Part shown: piece by piece, positions 41,737 to 50,279 of the stretch
How positions within the stretch are numbered: position 1 is the stretch's first letter
How the letters are laid out: every line of letters begins with the position of its first letter
Assembly (NCBI GenBank): GCA_964455665.1
Contig: CAYVYL010000003.1
Span: forward strand, 32,498-96,497
Source of the DNA: Tichowtungia sp964455665
GTDB lineage: Bacteria > Verrucomicrobiota > Kiritimatiellia > Kiritimatiellales > Tichowtungiaceae
Length of the DNA: 64,000 bases
Reading direction: 5' to 3'
Notes under the pieces: generated by a model
Databases searched by the model: none
Seen by the model: only the letters and a program-made list of their open reading frames with translations
Told to the model about the DNA's origin: nothing
Made by a program: the position numbers and the translations under genes

Positions 41737-42681
41737 ATGAAGGGATTAATCAGCATCGCGTTTGTATTATTTGTGGCAGGTGTTCACGCAGAAGAAATCA
41801 CGCTCAGAAGCGGGGGGAAGATTCAGGCCCCGCTACTGAAAAACAACGCCGAATCCATTGTTGTGGATCTCGGCCACGACGTGTTGCAAATCCCGCGCCA
41901 TGAAGTGCTTTCCATTCAGGACACAACCACCGCGTCCTCCTCCAAAATAGTCGCCGATACAAACCATCTCTACACAATCCAGTCACCGCCACAAATTACG
42001 ACCACCGAAGCGGCGGAACATTATGCCCCGGCCGTTGTGCTGGTTAAAACCGCGGCGGGTCTGGGCTCCGGGTTTTTTATCAACAAAACCGGAGACCTGA
42101 TCACAAACTTTCATGTCATTAAGGGTGAAAAACATATTTCGGTTACCCAATTTATCAAGGACGGTCAAATTCTGCGGCGCGTAGTGTATAAAGACGTCGA
42201 AATCGTCGCAACGGCCCCATTCCACGACCTAGTCGTTCTTCGCGTCAAAGACTTCGATGCTGAAGTGATGCCGGTTATTTTTGAACCCGAAGAAAATCTC
42301 AAAATCGGCGAAACGGTTTTTGCCATCGGCAATCCGCTGGGACTGGAGCGCACGGTCACAGAAGGAGTTCTCAGTCAGACGCATCGCAACTTCGGCGGAA
42401 TTCTTTACCTGCAGGTCGATGCGCCCGTAAACCCGGGCAATTCCGGTGGCCCGCTGTTCAATGCCTGTGGGCAGGTGATCGGTGTCATTAATATGGGTGT
42501 TCCAACAATGGAAGGTCTTAATTTTGCCATTCCCGCCCGTCACTTAAAATATATTCTCGATCACATTGATGCGTTTGTCTATGACGCCACCAACCCCGAA
42601 TCCGGTTTTGTCTATCCGGACCCGCCGCGCCGACCCGGTAAATTTTCAGAAAAACAAAAGGAGACCGAACATGCTCAATAA
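41737..42681 (+). CDS. Secreted HtrA/trypsin-like serine protease without PDZ
   Basis: A 314-residue exported protease. A signal peptide (MKGLISIAFVLFVAGVHA) leads to a small SGGKIQAPLLKNN-like beta region of about 60 residues, then a chymotrypsin fold with a complete triad: His126 in ITNFHVIKG, Asp164 in FHDLVVLRV and Ser236 in NPGNSGGPLF. IGNPLGLERTVTEGVLS is the usual HtrA activation loop. After the domain only a short Pro/Arg-rich tail remains, with no PDZ. It probably acts in the periplasm or at the outer membrane. The next gene starts inside its last codons. Confidence 0.9.
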   Translation: MKGLISIAFVLFVAGVHAEEITLRSGGKIQAPLLKNNAESIVVDLGHDVLQIPRHEVLSIQDTTTASSSKIVADTNHLYTIQSPPQITTTEAAEHYAPAVVLVKTAAGLGSGFFINKTGDLITNFHVIKGEKHISVTQFIKDGQILRRVVYKDVEIVATAPFHDLVVLRVKDFDAEVMPVIFEPEENLKIGETVFAIGNPLGLERTVTEGVLSQTHRNFGGILYLQVDAPVNPGNSGGPLFNACGQVIGVINMGVPTMEGLNFAIPARHLKYILDHIDAFVYDATNPESGFVYPDPPRRPGKFSEKQKETEHAQ

Positions 42682-44362
42682 ATATTTCCGGCCGATCTTC
42701 ATCCTGACCCTGTGCGCCATACTAAATGCATCCGCGCTCGAACGACTCTCCCTGCTTCCGCCGGATTCACAGATGCATATGCGAATATCCAACACCGCGG
42801 AATTCTTCAGTCAACTCAAGGAAGCACCTGTAGGGAAAATGTGGACTGACCCGCAATTTCAGGACTTTGCCGGAAACCCCACCGAACAGACCTGGATAGA
42901 TCTTCTATACCCAGAAAAATCAGAAGCATACAAAGAGATTATGCTGAATCAATTGAAGATGCTTCAGGGCGAACTGATCGTCGACCTAAACATCAACACC
43001 AACGATTTATATATAATCGCAACGATGACCGACGAGGATTACCGGCGCAGCTTGGAACAGGACAAAAAACTGAAAGAGCTGGAAGACAATCCTTTCGAAA
43101 CTGTTAATGATAAATTTCAAGGGGTAAAGCTGATCCGGTATGTTTACAACGGCGGCACCGAAGAGGAAAAAAGCAGCTGGCAGGCACACCTTGCCAATAC
43201 CCTGCTGGTGGGCCCAAACCGGGAATGGATTGAACGTTCGATCATCCAGCTGAAGAAAGAGTCGCCGGAAGAACCAGAGGGTTCTCCCTCCATCAATGCC
43301 CGAATGCAGGTGACGGGCTTGGTTCAGAAATGGATCGAAAGCATGGACAAACAATCTCAACCTGCGCAAAATGCCTCGAATAACAAAGCCATTTTTGAGG
43401 CATTGGGGCTACTGGAGGTTGAAAGCATCACCTTCTCTTTTTGTTTGGAAGAAACTGAATCGGTCGCAGACTCCACGTTCCAGATTTCCAACTTAGACCG
43501 GGGCCTTTTTCGCCTTCTTGACACACAAGCCTCCACCCTGCCGACCGTAACCTTTATCCCTGAAACCTTCTCGGCAATAGAGGTTGGGCGCGTCAATCTG
43601 CTGGGTCTCTGGAGAGAATTGCCAAATATCATCACCAGCATTTCCCCAGCAGGAAAAATGCAATTCGACATGATCGCCGGTATGATTCAACAGCAGACGC
43701 AAATTGATATCGATCAGGATCTGCTTTCAAATCTCGATACACAGTATCTCTCTTTTTCTGAAACCGATCCCGAAACCAAACAGCAGGTTTCGGTTATGGG
43801 AATGAAACTTAAAGACAGCACGTCCTTTAAAACGGCGTTGGAAACCGCGCTAAGCGCCCCGGCACTGCAGCCGCAAGTCGCGGCACTACTTGAACAGGAA
43901 ACTTTTTTTGAACACACAATCTACACCATTAAAAGCCAGCAGGAAGGTGCCGCCAAAGAACCCGCCGCATTTAGCGTCGCCGCCGACTATCTGTTTTACG
44001 GTCCACCGGAAGCCATTCGCCGAGTCATCCGTACTCAGGCCGGCTCAGAGGTCGCGCACAATAATACATTTGAACATTCACCGCTCGTGCGGGGACTGCG
44101 TCAGCACGTTCCAAATAATGCATTCGGGTACAGTGCAACCGATCTGAAAAAACAAATGGAGCACCTCATTAAGGAAATCACCAACCCACTTGCCATTGAA
44201 GCATTCAAGAAGGGGCTTAAAAAATCGGATAAAAAGTGGTCGCTGCCAGACGTCAGTAAACTGCCGCCCACTGATCATCTGGCATCGTTCTTCAACGCCT
44301 CTTACCAGTATTTCGAAAAAACAGATACCGGACTGCACCAGCGTATTATCACCAAGTATTGA
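42671..44362 (+). CDS. Secreted protein of unknown function (DUF3352-like)
   Basis: A 563-residue exported protein. The signal peptide is MLNKYFRPIFILTLCAILNASA. The body resembles DUF3352-type proteins in starting with a 'LLPPDSQMHMRISNTAEFF' strand and alternating long helices with short strands (LIVDLNINTNDLYIIATM; TFSAIEVGRVNLLGLWRELP; YLFYGPPEAIRRVIRTQ). No enzyme motif is visible. The start is ATG 42671, overlapping the protease gene by 11 nt with GGAG just upstream. It is co-transcribed with the protease and an FG-GAP protein, suggesting a common envelope task. Confidence 0.7.
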   Translation: MLNKYFRPIFILTLCAILNASALERLSLLPPDSQMHMRISNTAEFFSQLKEAPVGKMWTDPQFQDFAGNPTEQTWIDLLYPEKSEAYKEIMLNQLKMLQGELIVDLNINTNDLYIIATMTDEDYRRSLEQDKKLKELEDNPFETVNDKFQGVKLIRYVYNGGTEEEKSSWQAHLANTLLVGPNREWIERSIIQLKKESPEEPEGSPSINARMQVTGLVQKWIESMDKQSQPAQNASNNKAIFEALGLLEVESITFSFCLEETESVADSTFQISNLDRGLFRLLDTQASTLPTVTFIPETFSAIEVGRVNLLGLWRELPNIITSISPAGKMQFDMIAGMIQQQTQIDIDQDLLSNLDTQYLSFSETDPETKQQVSVMGMKLKDSTSFKTALETALSAPALQPQVAALLEQETFFEHTIYTIKSQQEGAAKEPAAFSVAADYLFYGPPEAIRRVIRTQAGSEVAHNNTFEHSPLVRGLRQHVPNNAFGYSATDLKKQMEHLIKEITNPLAIEAFKKGLKKSDKKWSLPDVSKLPPTDHLASFFNASYQYFEKTDTGLHQRIITKY

Positions 44363-44374
44363 TAAAGGATTCCC

Positions 44375-46561
44375 ATGCGTACTGTACTTCTATCTGCCCT
44401 GCTTTGCTTTTTATCGGTTGCGGCTTGGGCGGAAACGCCGGCGACTGAACGGGATTTCGGGTTTCAGCCGCTGGAAATCTATGAATTTGACAACGGAACC
44501 TCTCGCCTGATCGTTGAAGACATGAACGGGGACGGGCTCGATGACATCCTGTTTTCCAACAACCATGTCTCCCGGCTGGAAATTCTTATTCGCAAAGTTG
44601 ATCCCGCAGAAACAGACGGACTCCCGGAACTCAAAGACCGCTTTGAAAACAACGGAATCCTAGTCGACCAAAGTCTCAGAACCCTTCGCACAGCCGACTT
44701 GAACGGAGACGGGCTCAAAGACATTGTCACTTTCGGAACCGCGCTCGGACTACAGATCCGCTATCAGACGAAAGACAACTCGTTCAAAGAACCGGAACGA
44801 ATCTTCATCAACAACCCGGAAGACGTAACGACATTCCAGATCGGCGATCTGAACGGAGACGGAAAACAGGATATTCTGATTTGCCGCAATAGCCAGGCCG
44901 ACCTGCACTGGAACCGAGGGGAGATCCCATTTCAGGAAAAGAAAACCATTCTCTTCTCCCTTGATAAATGCACCTATGGCGAGCTGTTCGACATCAACGG
45001 CGACGACATCACGGACCTCGTCTTTTACTGCAACACCACGCGCAATCCGCTGCGAATACGGTATGGCAAAGGCGGCGGCCGCTACGGGATCGAACAACCG
45101 ATTGATCTCCCACCGAGACAACACGCCGCCGTTATTCAAACCGGTGACTCTCCGCCGAAAGTTGGCCTGATCCTGCGCAACCGGCTCGCTTTCCGAGTTT
45201 ACGGCATGGGCGAAAAAAAGCAACCTCAGTTGCTGCAGGCTCAAGAGGTTTCACCCGCCCGCATCGGGCTGGAAGGAACCGATAAAAAAACAGCCCCGAC
45301 CTGGCTCACGACCGACTTGAATGCCAACGGATTCGAAGACCTGCTCATCGCCGCTCCAGAACTAAACCGCCTGCATCTTTACTACGGCTCCGCAACCGGC
45401 CTCAACCCGGAACCGGAACGGATCGATACACTCTCCGACGTCACCCGCATCTCGCAGATGGTCTGCGGCGACCTGCTGGTTATCAGCAAAAAAGAAAAAA
45501 TTGCCGGCATTCATTCTGCCGGCTCGATGGACACTTTTCCGGAAATCCTCAAGACACCGGGAGACGTTCTGGCTGGCTGTGCAATCGCCCGAACAGACCA
45601 ATGCTGGCTGGTCTGTAAAAATGAAAACGACGATCTGCTTCTGAACCGGATCAACCGTAGCGGTGAGAATTCGACCTATCCCCTCAAATTGAACAATGAC
45701 CCCAACGACCTGCTGGCCTTCTCTCTGCCGGACAACCAAACCGGACTCCTGCTTTTCATGCCGTATGACTCTCCAAAAATGTTTCTATTCGACGACACAC
45801 AACTGACGGAACTTTCCAGCGAATCATTCCGCGCGCTCAGCGACACACTCATCCGCTCCAACATTCATCTGGACGCCCCCGGCGACGGCAGCAAGCTCAC
45901 CGTCACCAGCGAATCTGTCGCCCGCCATTTCGAGTGGACGGCCGGTCAATATAAAATCACCCGCCAATTCAACCCCGAAAACCCCGTCGCCAAACTGGTC
46001 GCCTCCACTCGATACGCACTAAACAACGGAGAGCAAGGCACCCTGCTCTACGACCGCAGCTCCAGCGACCTGATCTGGTTCGATGCCGAAAACGATGAAA
46101 TGGGCAAAATTCATATTCCCGACGCAGACCAGACAATCTTTGATCTGGTTCAGCTTAAAAACAAAGAACGAGATAGCCTAATTCTGATCGACCGCACCGG
46201 ACTAAACGAAATTCTCGGCAACGGTTCCCGGCTCACTCCGATCTCTGAAGCTGAATACATTTCCCCATCAGAACAGCCAATGCTGTCCTATCTGCGAACG
46301 GTTGAGCTCAGCTCCCCGCCTCGCCCCATGATCGCTCTGGTCGATCCCGCAAACCGCAGCATCGAGCTGATCAGTCAGAAAGATGGCACCCTCCAGACCG
46401 AACTGATTTTTGAAGCATACCTCTCTTCCGACTTTGTAAACCGCGAACAAAAACGAGGAACCGAACCGCACAGTCTGCGCAGCGGCGATCTAAACGGAGA
46501 CAATATTGGTGATCTGGTTCTCCTCTGTCATGACAAGTTGTTAATTTATTTGGGCGAGTAG
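44375..46561 (+). CDS. Secreted FG-GAP/VCBS beta-propeller protein
   Basis: A 728-residue exported protein with signal peptide MRTVLLSALLCFLSVAAWA. Repeated calcium-binding motifs DxNxDGxxD are spread along the chain: VEDMNGDGLDDILF, ADLNGDGLKDIV, GDLNGDGKQDIL, FDINGDDITDLVF, TDLNANGFEDLLIA and, at the C-terminus, GDLNGDNIGDLVLL. These build a seven-bladed beta-propeller like integrin alpha heads, used for protein or carbohydrate binding outside the cell. The last copy near the end suggests N- and C-termini close the same propeller. It starts 12 nt after the DUF3352-like gene. Confidence 0.85.
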   Translation: MRTVLLSALLCFLSVAAWAETPATERDFGFQPLEIYEFDNGTSRLIVEDMNGDGLDDILFSNNHVSRLEILIRKVDPAETDGLPELKDRFENNGILVDQSLRTLRTADLNGDGLKDIVTFGTALGLQIRYQTKDNSFKEPERIFINNPEDVTTFQIGDLNGDGKQDILICRNSQADLHWNRGEIPFQEKKTILFSLDKCTYGELFDINGDDITDLVFYCNTTRNPLRIRYGKGGGRYGIEQPIDLPPRQHAAVIQTGDSPPKVGLILRNRLAFRVYGMGEKKQPQLLQAQEVSPARIGLEGTDKKTAPTWLTTDLNANGFEDLLIAAPELNRLHLYYGSATGLNPEPERIDTLSDVTRISQMVCGDLLVISKKEKIAGIHSAGSMDTFPEILKTPGDVLAGCAIARTDQCWLVCKNENDDLLLNRINRSGENSTYPLKLNNDPNDLLAFSLPDNQTGLLLFMPYDSPKMFLFDDTQLTELSSESFRALSDTLIRSNIHLDAPGDGSKLTVTSESVARHFEWTAGQYKITRQFNPENPVAKLVASTRYALNNGEQGTLLYDRSSSDLIWFDAENDEMGKIHIPDADQTIFDLVQLKNKERDSLILIDRTGLNEILGNGSRLTPISEAEYISPSEQPMLSYLRTVELSSPPRPMIALVDPANRSIELISQKDGTLQTELIFEAYLSSDFVNREQKRGTEPHSLRSGDLNGDNIGDLVLLCHDKLLIYLGE

Positions 46562-46637
46562 ATCTGTCAGATAGACTCGGCAACACAAGTGTTCAACAAA
46601 AGCACTTTTCCTTCTTCATAAATCCGCATTCGAGACT

Positions 46638-47918
46638 ATGCTTGGAACCATGAGCGAAAGAATTGGATTTATCTCAACACGGTTTGCTGGCACGGACGGC
46701 GTATCGCTGGAAAGCGCGAAGTGGGCGCAGGTGCTGTGGGACTTCGAGCACAAGTCGTTCTGGTATGCCGGTCTGATCGACCGCGACGCGGACGTGAGCC
46801 ACTGCGTGCCGGAAGCGCACTTTGAGCATCCGGAAAACCTGTGGATCAATGAGCGCATCTGGGGCAAACATCAGCGCGACCCAATCGTCAGCCGCCGTAT
46901 CCATGAAATGGCCAGCTACTTGAAGTCCACGCTGTACGATTTTGTCGAACGGTTCGACATTTCCATTCTGGTCGCCCAGAACGCACTCACCATTCCCATG
47001 CATGTCCCGCTCGGCGTAGCGCTCACAGAGTTCATCACCGAAACACGCATCCCGACGATCGCCCACCACCACGACTTCTACTGGGAACGCACCCGTTTTT
47101 CAGTCAATGCTGTAAGCGACTATCTCGACTTCGCCTTCCCGCCGCGGCAAAGCGGCATCCAGCATGTCATCATCAACGAGGCCGCGCAGGAAGAGCTCGC
47201 CTGGCGCAAAGGGGTTTCCTCCACTCTGGTTCCCAATGTGTTTGATTTCGAAAACAGTCCGCCGGAACCGGACAACTACACAAAGAATATCCGCGCCGAG
47301 CTGGGCTTTGCCGACGACGACATCATCATTCTGCAACCGACACGCATTGTTCCGCGCAAAGGGATCGAGCACTCCATCAAACTGGTCGAGGCACTCAAAA
47401 ACCCGCGCGCCAAACTGGTAATTTCCCATGCGGCGGGCGACGAGGGCTATGAATACCGCAACATGCTCTCCGAGCTGGCGCACGACTCCGGTATCGACCT
47501 GCACTTTATCGACAACCGCATCGGCGATGTTCGCAAAAAAAACGCGGCCGGCGAAAAAATGTTCACGCTGTGGGATCTGTACCCACACGTCAACTTTGTT
47601 ACCTACCCCAGCCTTTACGAAGGGTTCGGCAACGCATTCCTCGAAGCGATGTTCTTCCGCCTGCCGATTCTCATCAACCGCTACGCCATCTTCGCACGCG
47701 ACATCGAGCCCAAGGGCTTCCGCGTACCGCTGATGGATGGCTACCTGACCAAACAGGTGATTGAGGAGGTTCGCCGCCTACTCAATGACGATGCCTACCG
47801 GCAGCAGGTCGTCGACCACAACTATGCCGTCGCCCGGCGCTTCTACAGCTACGCCCTGCTGCGCCGCCGCTTACGCACCATGATTACCAACGTATCGGGG
47901 ATGGAAGACCATGATTAA
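46638..47918 (+). CDS. GT4-family glycosyltransferase, candidate mannosylglucosylglycerate-type synthase
   Basis: A 426-residue retaining GT-B enzyme. N-terminal part: IGFISTRFAGTDGVSLESAK, TIAHHHDFYWERTRFS and VIINEAAQEEL. C-terminal donor half: DDIIILQPTRIVPRKGIEHS and YPSLYEGFGNAFLEAMFFRL (E-x7-E motif). An ATG at 46650 is an equally possible start (TTGGA just upstream). Its stop overlaps the GH13_18 start by 8 nt, so the two act together. With gpgS in the same region, a role in making or remodelling glucosylglycerate-derived solutes is likely, but the donor sugar is not fixed by what I can see. Confidence 0.8.
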   Translation: MLGTMSERIGFISTRFAGTDGVSLESAKWAQVLWDFEHKSFWYAGLIDRDADVSHCVPEAHFEHPENLWINERIWGKHQRDPIVSRRIHEMASYLKSTLYDFVERFDISILVAQNALTIPMHVPLGVALTEFITETRIPTIAHHHDFYWERTRFSVNAVSDYLDFAFPPRQSGIQHVIINEAAQEELAWRKGVSSTLVPNVFDFENSPPEPDNYTKNIRAELGFADDDIIILQPTRIVPRKGIEHSIKLVEALKNPRAKLVISHAAGDEGYEYRNMLSELAHDSGIDLHFIDNRIGDVRKKNAAGEKMFTLWDLYPHVNFVTYPSLYEGFGNAFLEAMFFRLPILINRYAIFARDIEPKGFRVPLMDGYLTKQVIEEVRRLLNDDAYRQQVVDHNYAVARRFYSYALLRRRLRTMITNVSGMEDHD

Positions 47919-49635
47919 AAATTTATCCTCCCACCTTCTCGACCGAATGCGCGGACGCTTCAACCGGCTCTACGGCATACGCCGCGCCGACCAATGCATC
48001 GAACGGCTCGCCGCCATGATCGGCCGCTACGGCGTCGGATACAACCGCCTCTCAACCCATTCGCGCTGGGACGAAAAACGCACGGTGCTCATCACCTACG
48101 CCGATACGGTGCAGCGAGACGGCGAACGCCCACTGGTCACGCTCAAACAGTTTGCCGACCGCCATCTGAGCAATGTCATCGACAGCATTCATATCCTGCC
48201 CTTCTGGCCGTGGTCGTCCGACGATGGCTTTTCCATTATTGACTACAGGCAGGTCAACCCCGGGGCCGGACGCTGGCAGGATGTACAGGCCATCGGTGAC
48301 AACTTCAGCCTTATGTTCGACCTCGTGCTCAACCACTGCTCCCGCTGGAGCGAATGGTTCCGCAACTACACCGCGGATGTCGCGCCGCACCGCGACTACT
48401 TCATTGAAATGGACCCGAAAACCGACCTCTCCGCCGTCATGCGCCCGCGCAACACCCCAGTGCTGACTGCCGTCCATAAAAACATGGATGAAGCACACGT
48501 CTGGACCACCTTCAGCAACGATCAGGTCGACCTCAACTTCGCCAATCCCGATGTGCTCTTCGAGTTCTTCGACATCCTGATGCTCTATCTCTCCATGGGC
48601 GCGCGCATCATCCGGCTCGACGCCATCGCCTACCTATGGAAACAGCCCGGCACCTCCTGCATCCACCTCGAACAGACCCACGAAGTGGTAAAGCTCTTCC
48701 GCGACCTACTCGACATGATCGCCCCCGATGCCGTCCTGCTCACCGAAACCAACGTCCCGCACAAAGAAAACATCTCCTATTTCGGAAAAAACGACGAAGC
48801 ACACATGGTCTACCAGTTCAGCCTGCCGCCGCTGCTGCTGCACGCACTGACCACCGGCAACGCGGAAACGCTGACCACCTGGGCACAGACCGTCTCCGTC
48901 TGCCCGGAAAACTGCACCTACCTCAACTTCACCGCCTCGCACGACGGCATCGGCGTGCGCCCCCTCACCGGACTCATCCCGGACGAGGAGCTCAACGCGC
49001 TGGTCGAACACATCAAAGCGCAGGGCGGACAGGTTTCCGTTAAACGCAACTCCGACGGAAGCGACAGCCCCTACGAACTCAACATCACCTACTTCGACGC
49101 GTTGGGCGGCGACGAATTCCAAATCGACCGCTTCCTCTGCTCGCAAACCGTCATGCTCGGACTCAAGGGCGTGCCCGCCATCTACTTCCATAGCCTCACC
49201 GCCACGCCCAACGACCACGAAGGCGTTGAACACACCGGCCGCGCCCGCTCCATCAACCGCAAACAGTGGGACATCAATGAGCTCGAAAGCGAACTCAAAG
49301 GAAACGGTGCGAGTGCGCGGGTCTTCAGCGAATACCGCAGACGGATTAAAGTCCGCACCCGTCAGAAAGCCTTCCACCCCGACGCCCATCAGCGGGTGGT
49401 CGAACTCGGCGACGGACTCTTCGGCTTCGTGCGCGTCGCCACCGACAGCGAACAGATCATCGCCTGCGTTAGCAATCTTTCAACTGTTCGGAAAACCCTC
49501 GCCGTCGACAGCCGCTTCCCCGAGTTCGACAGTCCGCAGCCCGTCACCGACCTGCTTAGCGGCGCGCGCACCGCCGGCGCCGACAAACAAATCCCGCTCG
49601 AGCCCTACCAGACCGTTTGGCTCACCACAGGATAG
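47911..49635 (+). CDS. GH13_18 sucrose-phosphorylase-like enzyme (possible glucosylglycerate phosphorylase)
   Basis: A 574-residue (beta/alpha)8-barrel enzyme of the sucrose phosphorylase group. It has LITYADTVQ, IHILPFWPWSSDDGFSIIDY, MFDLVLNHCSRWSEWF, the nucleophile Asp in RIIRLDAIAYLWKQPGT, the acid/base Glu in LLTETNVPHKEN and NFTASHDGIGVRP. The subfamily splits sucrose, sucrose-6'-phosphate, glucosylglycerol or glucosylglycerate with phosphate to give glucose-1-phosphate. The neighbouring GT4 and the gpgS gene favour glucosylglycerate. The protein is cytosolic and of normal length. Confidence 0.85.
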   Translation: MIKNLSSHLLDRMRGRFNRLYGIRRADQCIERLAAMIGRYGVGYNRLSTHSRWDEKRTVLITYADTVQRDGERPLVTLKQFADRHLSNVIDSIHILPFWPWSSDDGFSIIDYRQVNPGAGRWQDVQAIGDNFSLMFDLVLNHCSRWSEWFRNYTADVAPHRDYFIEMDPKTDLSAVMRPRNTPVLTAVHKNMDEAHVWTTFSNDQVDLNFANPDVLFEFFDILMLYLSMGARIIRLDAIAYLWKQPGTSCIHLEQTHEVVKLFRDLLDMIAPDAVLLTETNVPHKENISYFGKNDEAHMVYQFSLPPLLLHALTTGNAETLTTWAQTVSVCPENCTYLNFTASHDGIGVRPLTGLIPDEELNALVEHIKAQGGQVSVKRNSDGSDSPYELNITYFDALGGDEFQIDRFLCSQTVMLGLKGVPAIYFHSLTATPNDHEGVEHTGRARSINRKQWDINELESELKGNGASARVFSEYRRRIKVRTRQKAFHPDAHQRVVELGDGLFGFVRVATDSEQIIACVSNLSTVRKTLAVDSRFPEFDSPQPVTDLLSGARTAGADKQIPLEPYQTVWLTTG

Positions 49636-49672
49636 GAAGAGTGGAATACTGGAATGATGGATTATTGAATTC

Positions 49673-50137
49673 TTAATCCCGCGGGAACCAGACTTTGACA
49701 TCGCGATATTGAACGCCCCAATTCTCGCCGGAACGGTGCTGCCAGAAAAAGAGATCGAGGTGGTTGCCGTTGATGGCGCCGCCGGTGTCGCGGGCGACGG
49801 CCCACCCGTAGCCGGGAATGTAGAATTTGGTTCCCATCGGAAAAACCTTCGGGTCGACGGCAACCGTGCCGGGACGAGCCTTCTTCCCGCTGGCGGTCTG
49901 GCCGATGATTTTGAATTTTCCTTTGAGCGGACCGGAGGCATAGACCGGCATGCCGAACCAGTTGAATTTCCAGCCGCAGCACTTGGCGCAGGCGCAGTAG
50001 CCGGTGGTTTTCATTTCCATCACCGCATCCGCTGTGCGAAACGACGGCGCAACCAGATGGCAACGGGCCAGCACCAGTAGATACAACACGCCCGCGCCGA
50101 TCAAATAGAGTTTCCAGTTTTTGCGCCGCCGTTTCAT
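49673..50137 (-). CDS. 3D-domain protein (MltA-like peptidoglycan-associated)
   Basis: A 154-residue protein with a basic N-terminus and one membrane anchor (WKLYLIGAGVLYLLVLA). The 3D domain follows with GTVAVDPKVFPMGTKFYIPG and ARDTGGAINGNHLDLFF, whose three aspartates name the domain. A cysteine-rich TTGYCACAKCCGWKFNW segment lies before it, as in other 3D proteins. It likely acts on or binds cell-wall glycan strands in the periplasm. It is followed by a word repeat at 49640-49670 and preceded by one at 50153-50183. Confidence 0.85.
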   Translation of the reverse strand: MKRRRKNWKLYLIGAGVLYLLVLARCHLVAPSFRTADAVMEMKTTGYCACAKCCGWKFNWFGMPVYASGPLKGKFKIIGQTASGKKARPGTVAVDPKVFPMGTKFYIPGYGWAVARDTGGAINGNHLDLFFWQHRSGENWGVQYRDVKVWFPRD

Positions 50138-50152
50138 GAGGGGAGTGTAATC

Positions 50153-50183
50153 CGTCGAAGGTCAAAGGTCAAAAGTCAAAGGC
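50153..50183. repeat. Word repeat (gtcaaaggtcaaaagtcaaa)
   Basis: Four near-copies of a 7-9 bp word (gtcgaag, gtcaaag, gtcaaaa, gtcaaag) run in tandem before the 3D gene. The complementary form (ttttgacttttgac) lies inside tilS. Confidence 0.6.
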
Positions 50184-50218
50184 TTGTGGACGGTTCGGAG
50201 AACCATCCCTACCCAAAG

Positions 50219-50254
50219 AAAAACCCGGGTTTTCCAATAATTGGAAAACCCGGG
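50219..50254 (-). terminator. Palindrome-based terminator of the acyl-CoA dehydrogenase gene
   Basis: A perfect 14-bp stem, cccgggttttccaa (50224-50237) / ttggaaaacccggg (50241-50254), with a TAA loop, has a perfect TTCCAANNNTTGGAA at its core. On the minus strand it is followed by TTTTTC. A second palindrome (50264-50278, one mismatch) lies just inside toward the gene. The repeat appears to have been taken over as a terminator. Confidence 0.8.
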
Positions 50255-50279
50255 CTACATAATTTCCAAAGTCTGGAAA

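Noticed and set aside
49480..50165. Long alternative minus frames near the 3D gene
   Set aside because: They overlap the 3D-domain and GH13 genes in other frames and show no domain of their own.
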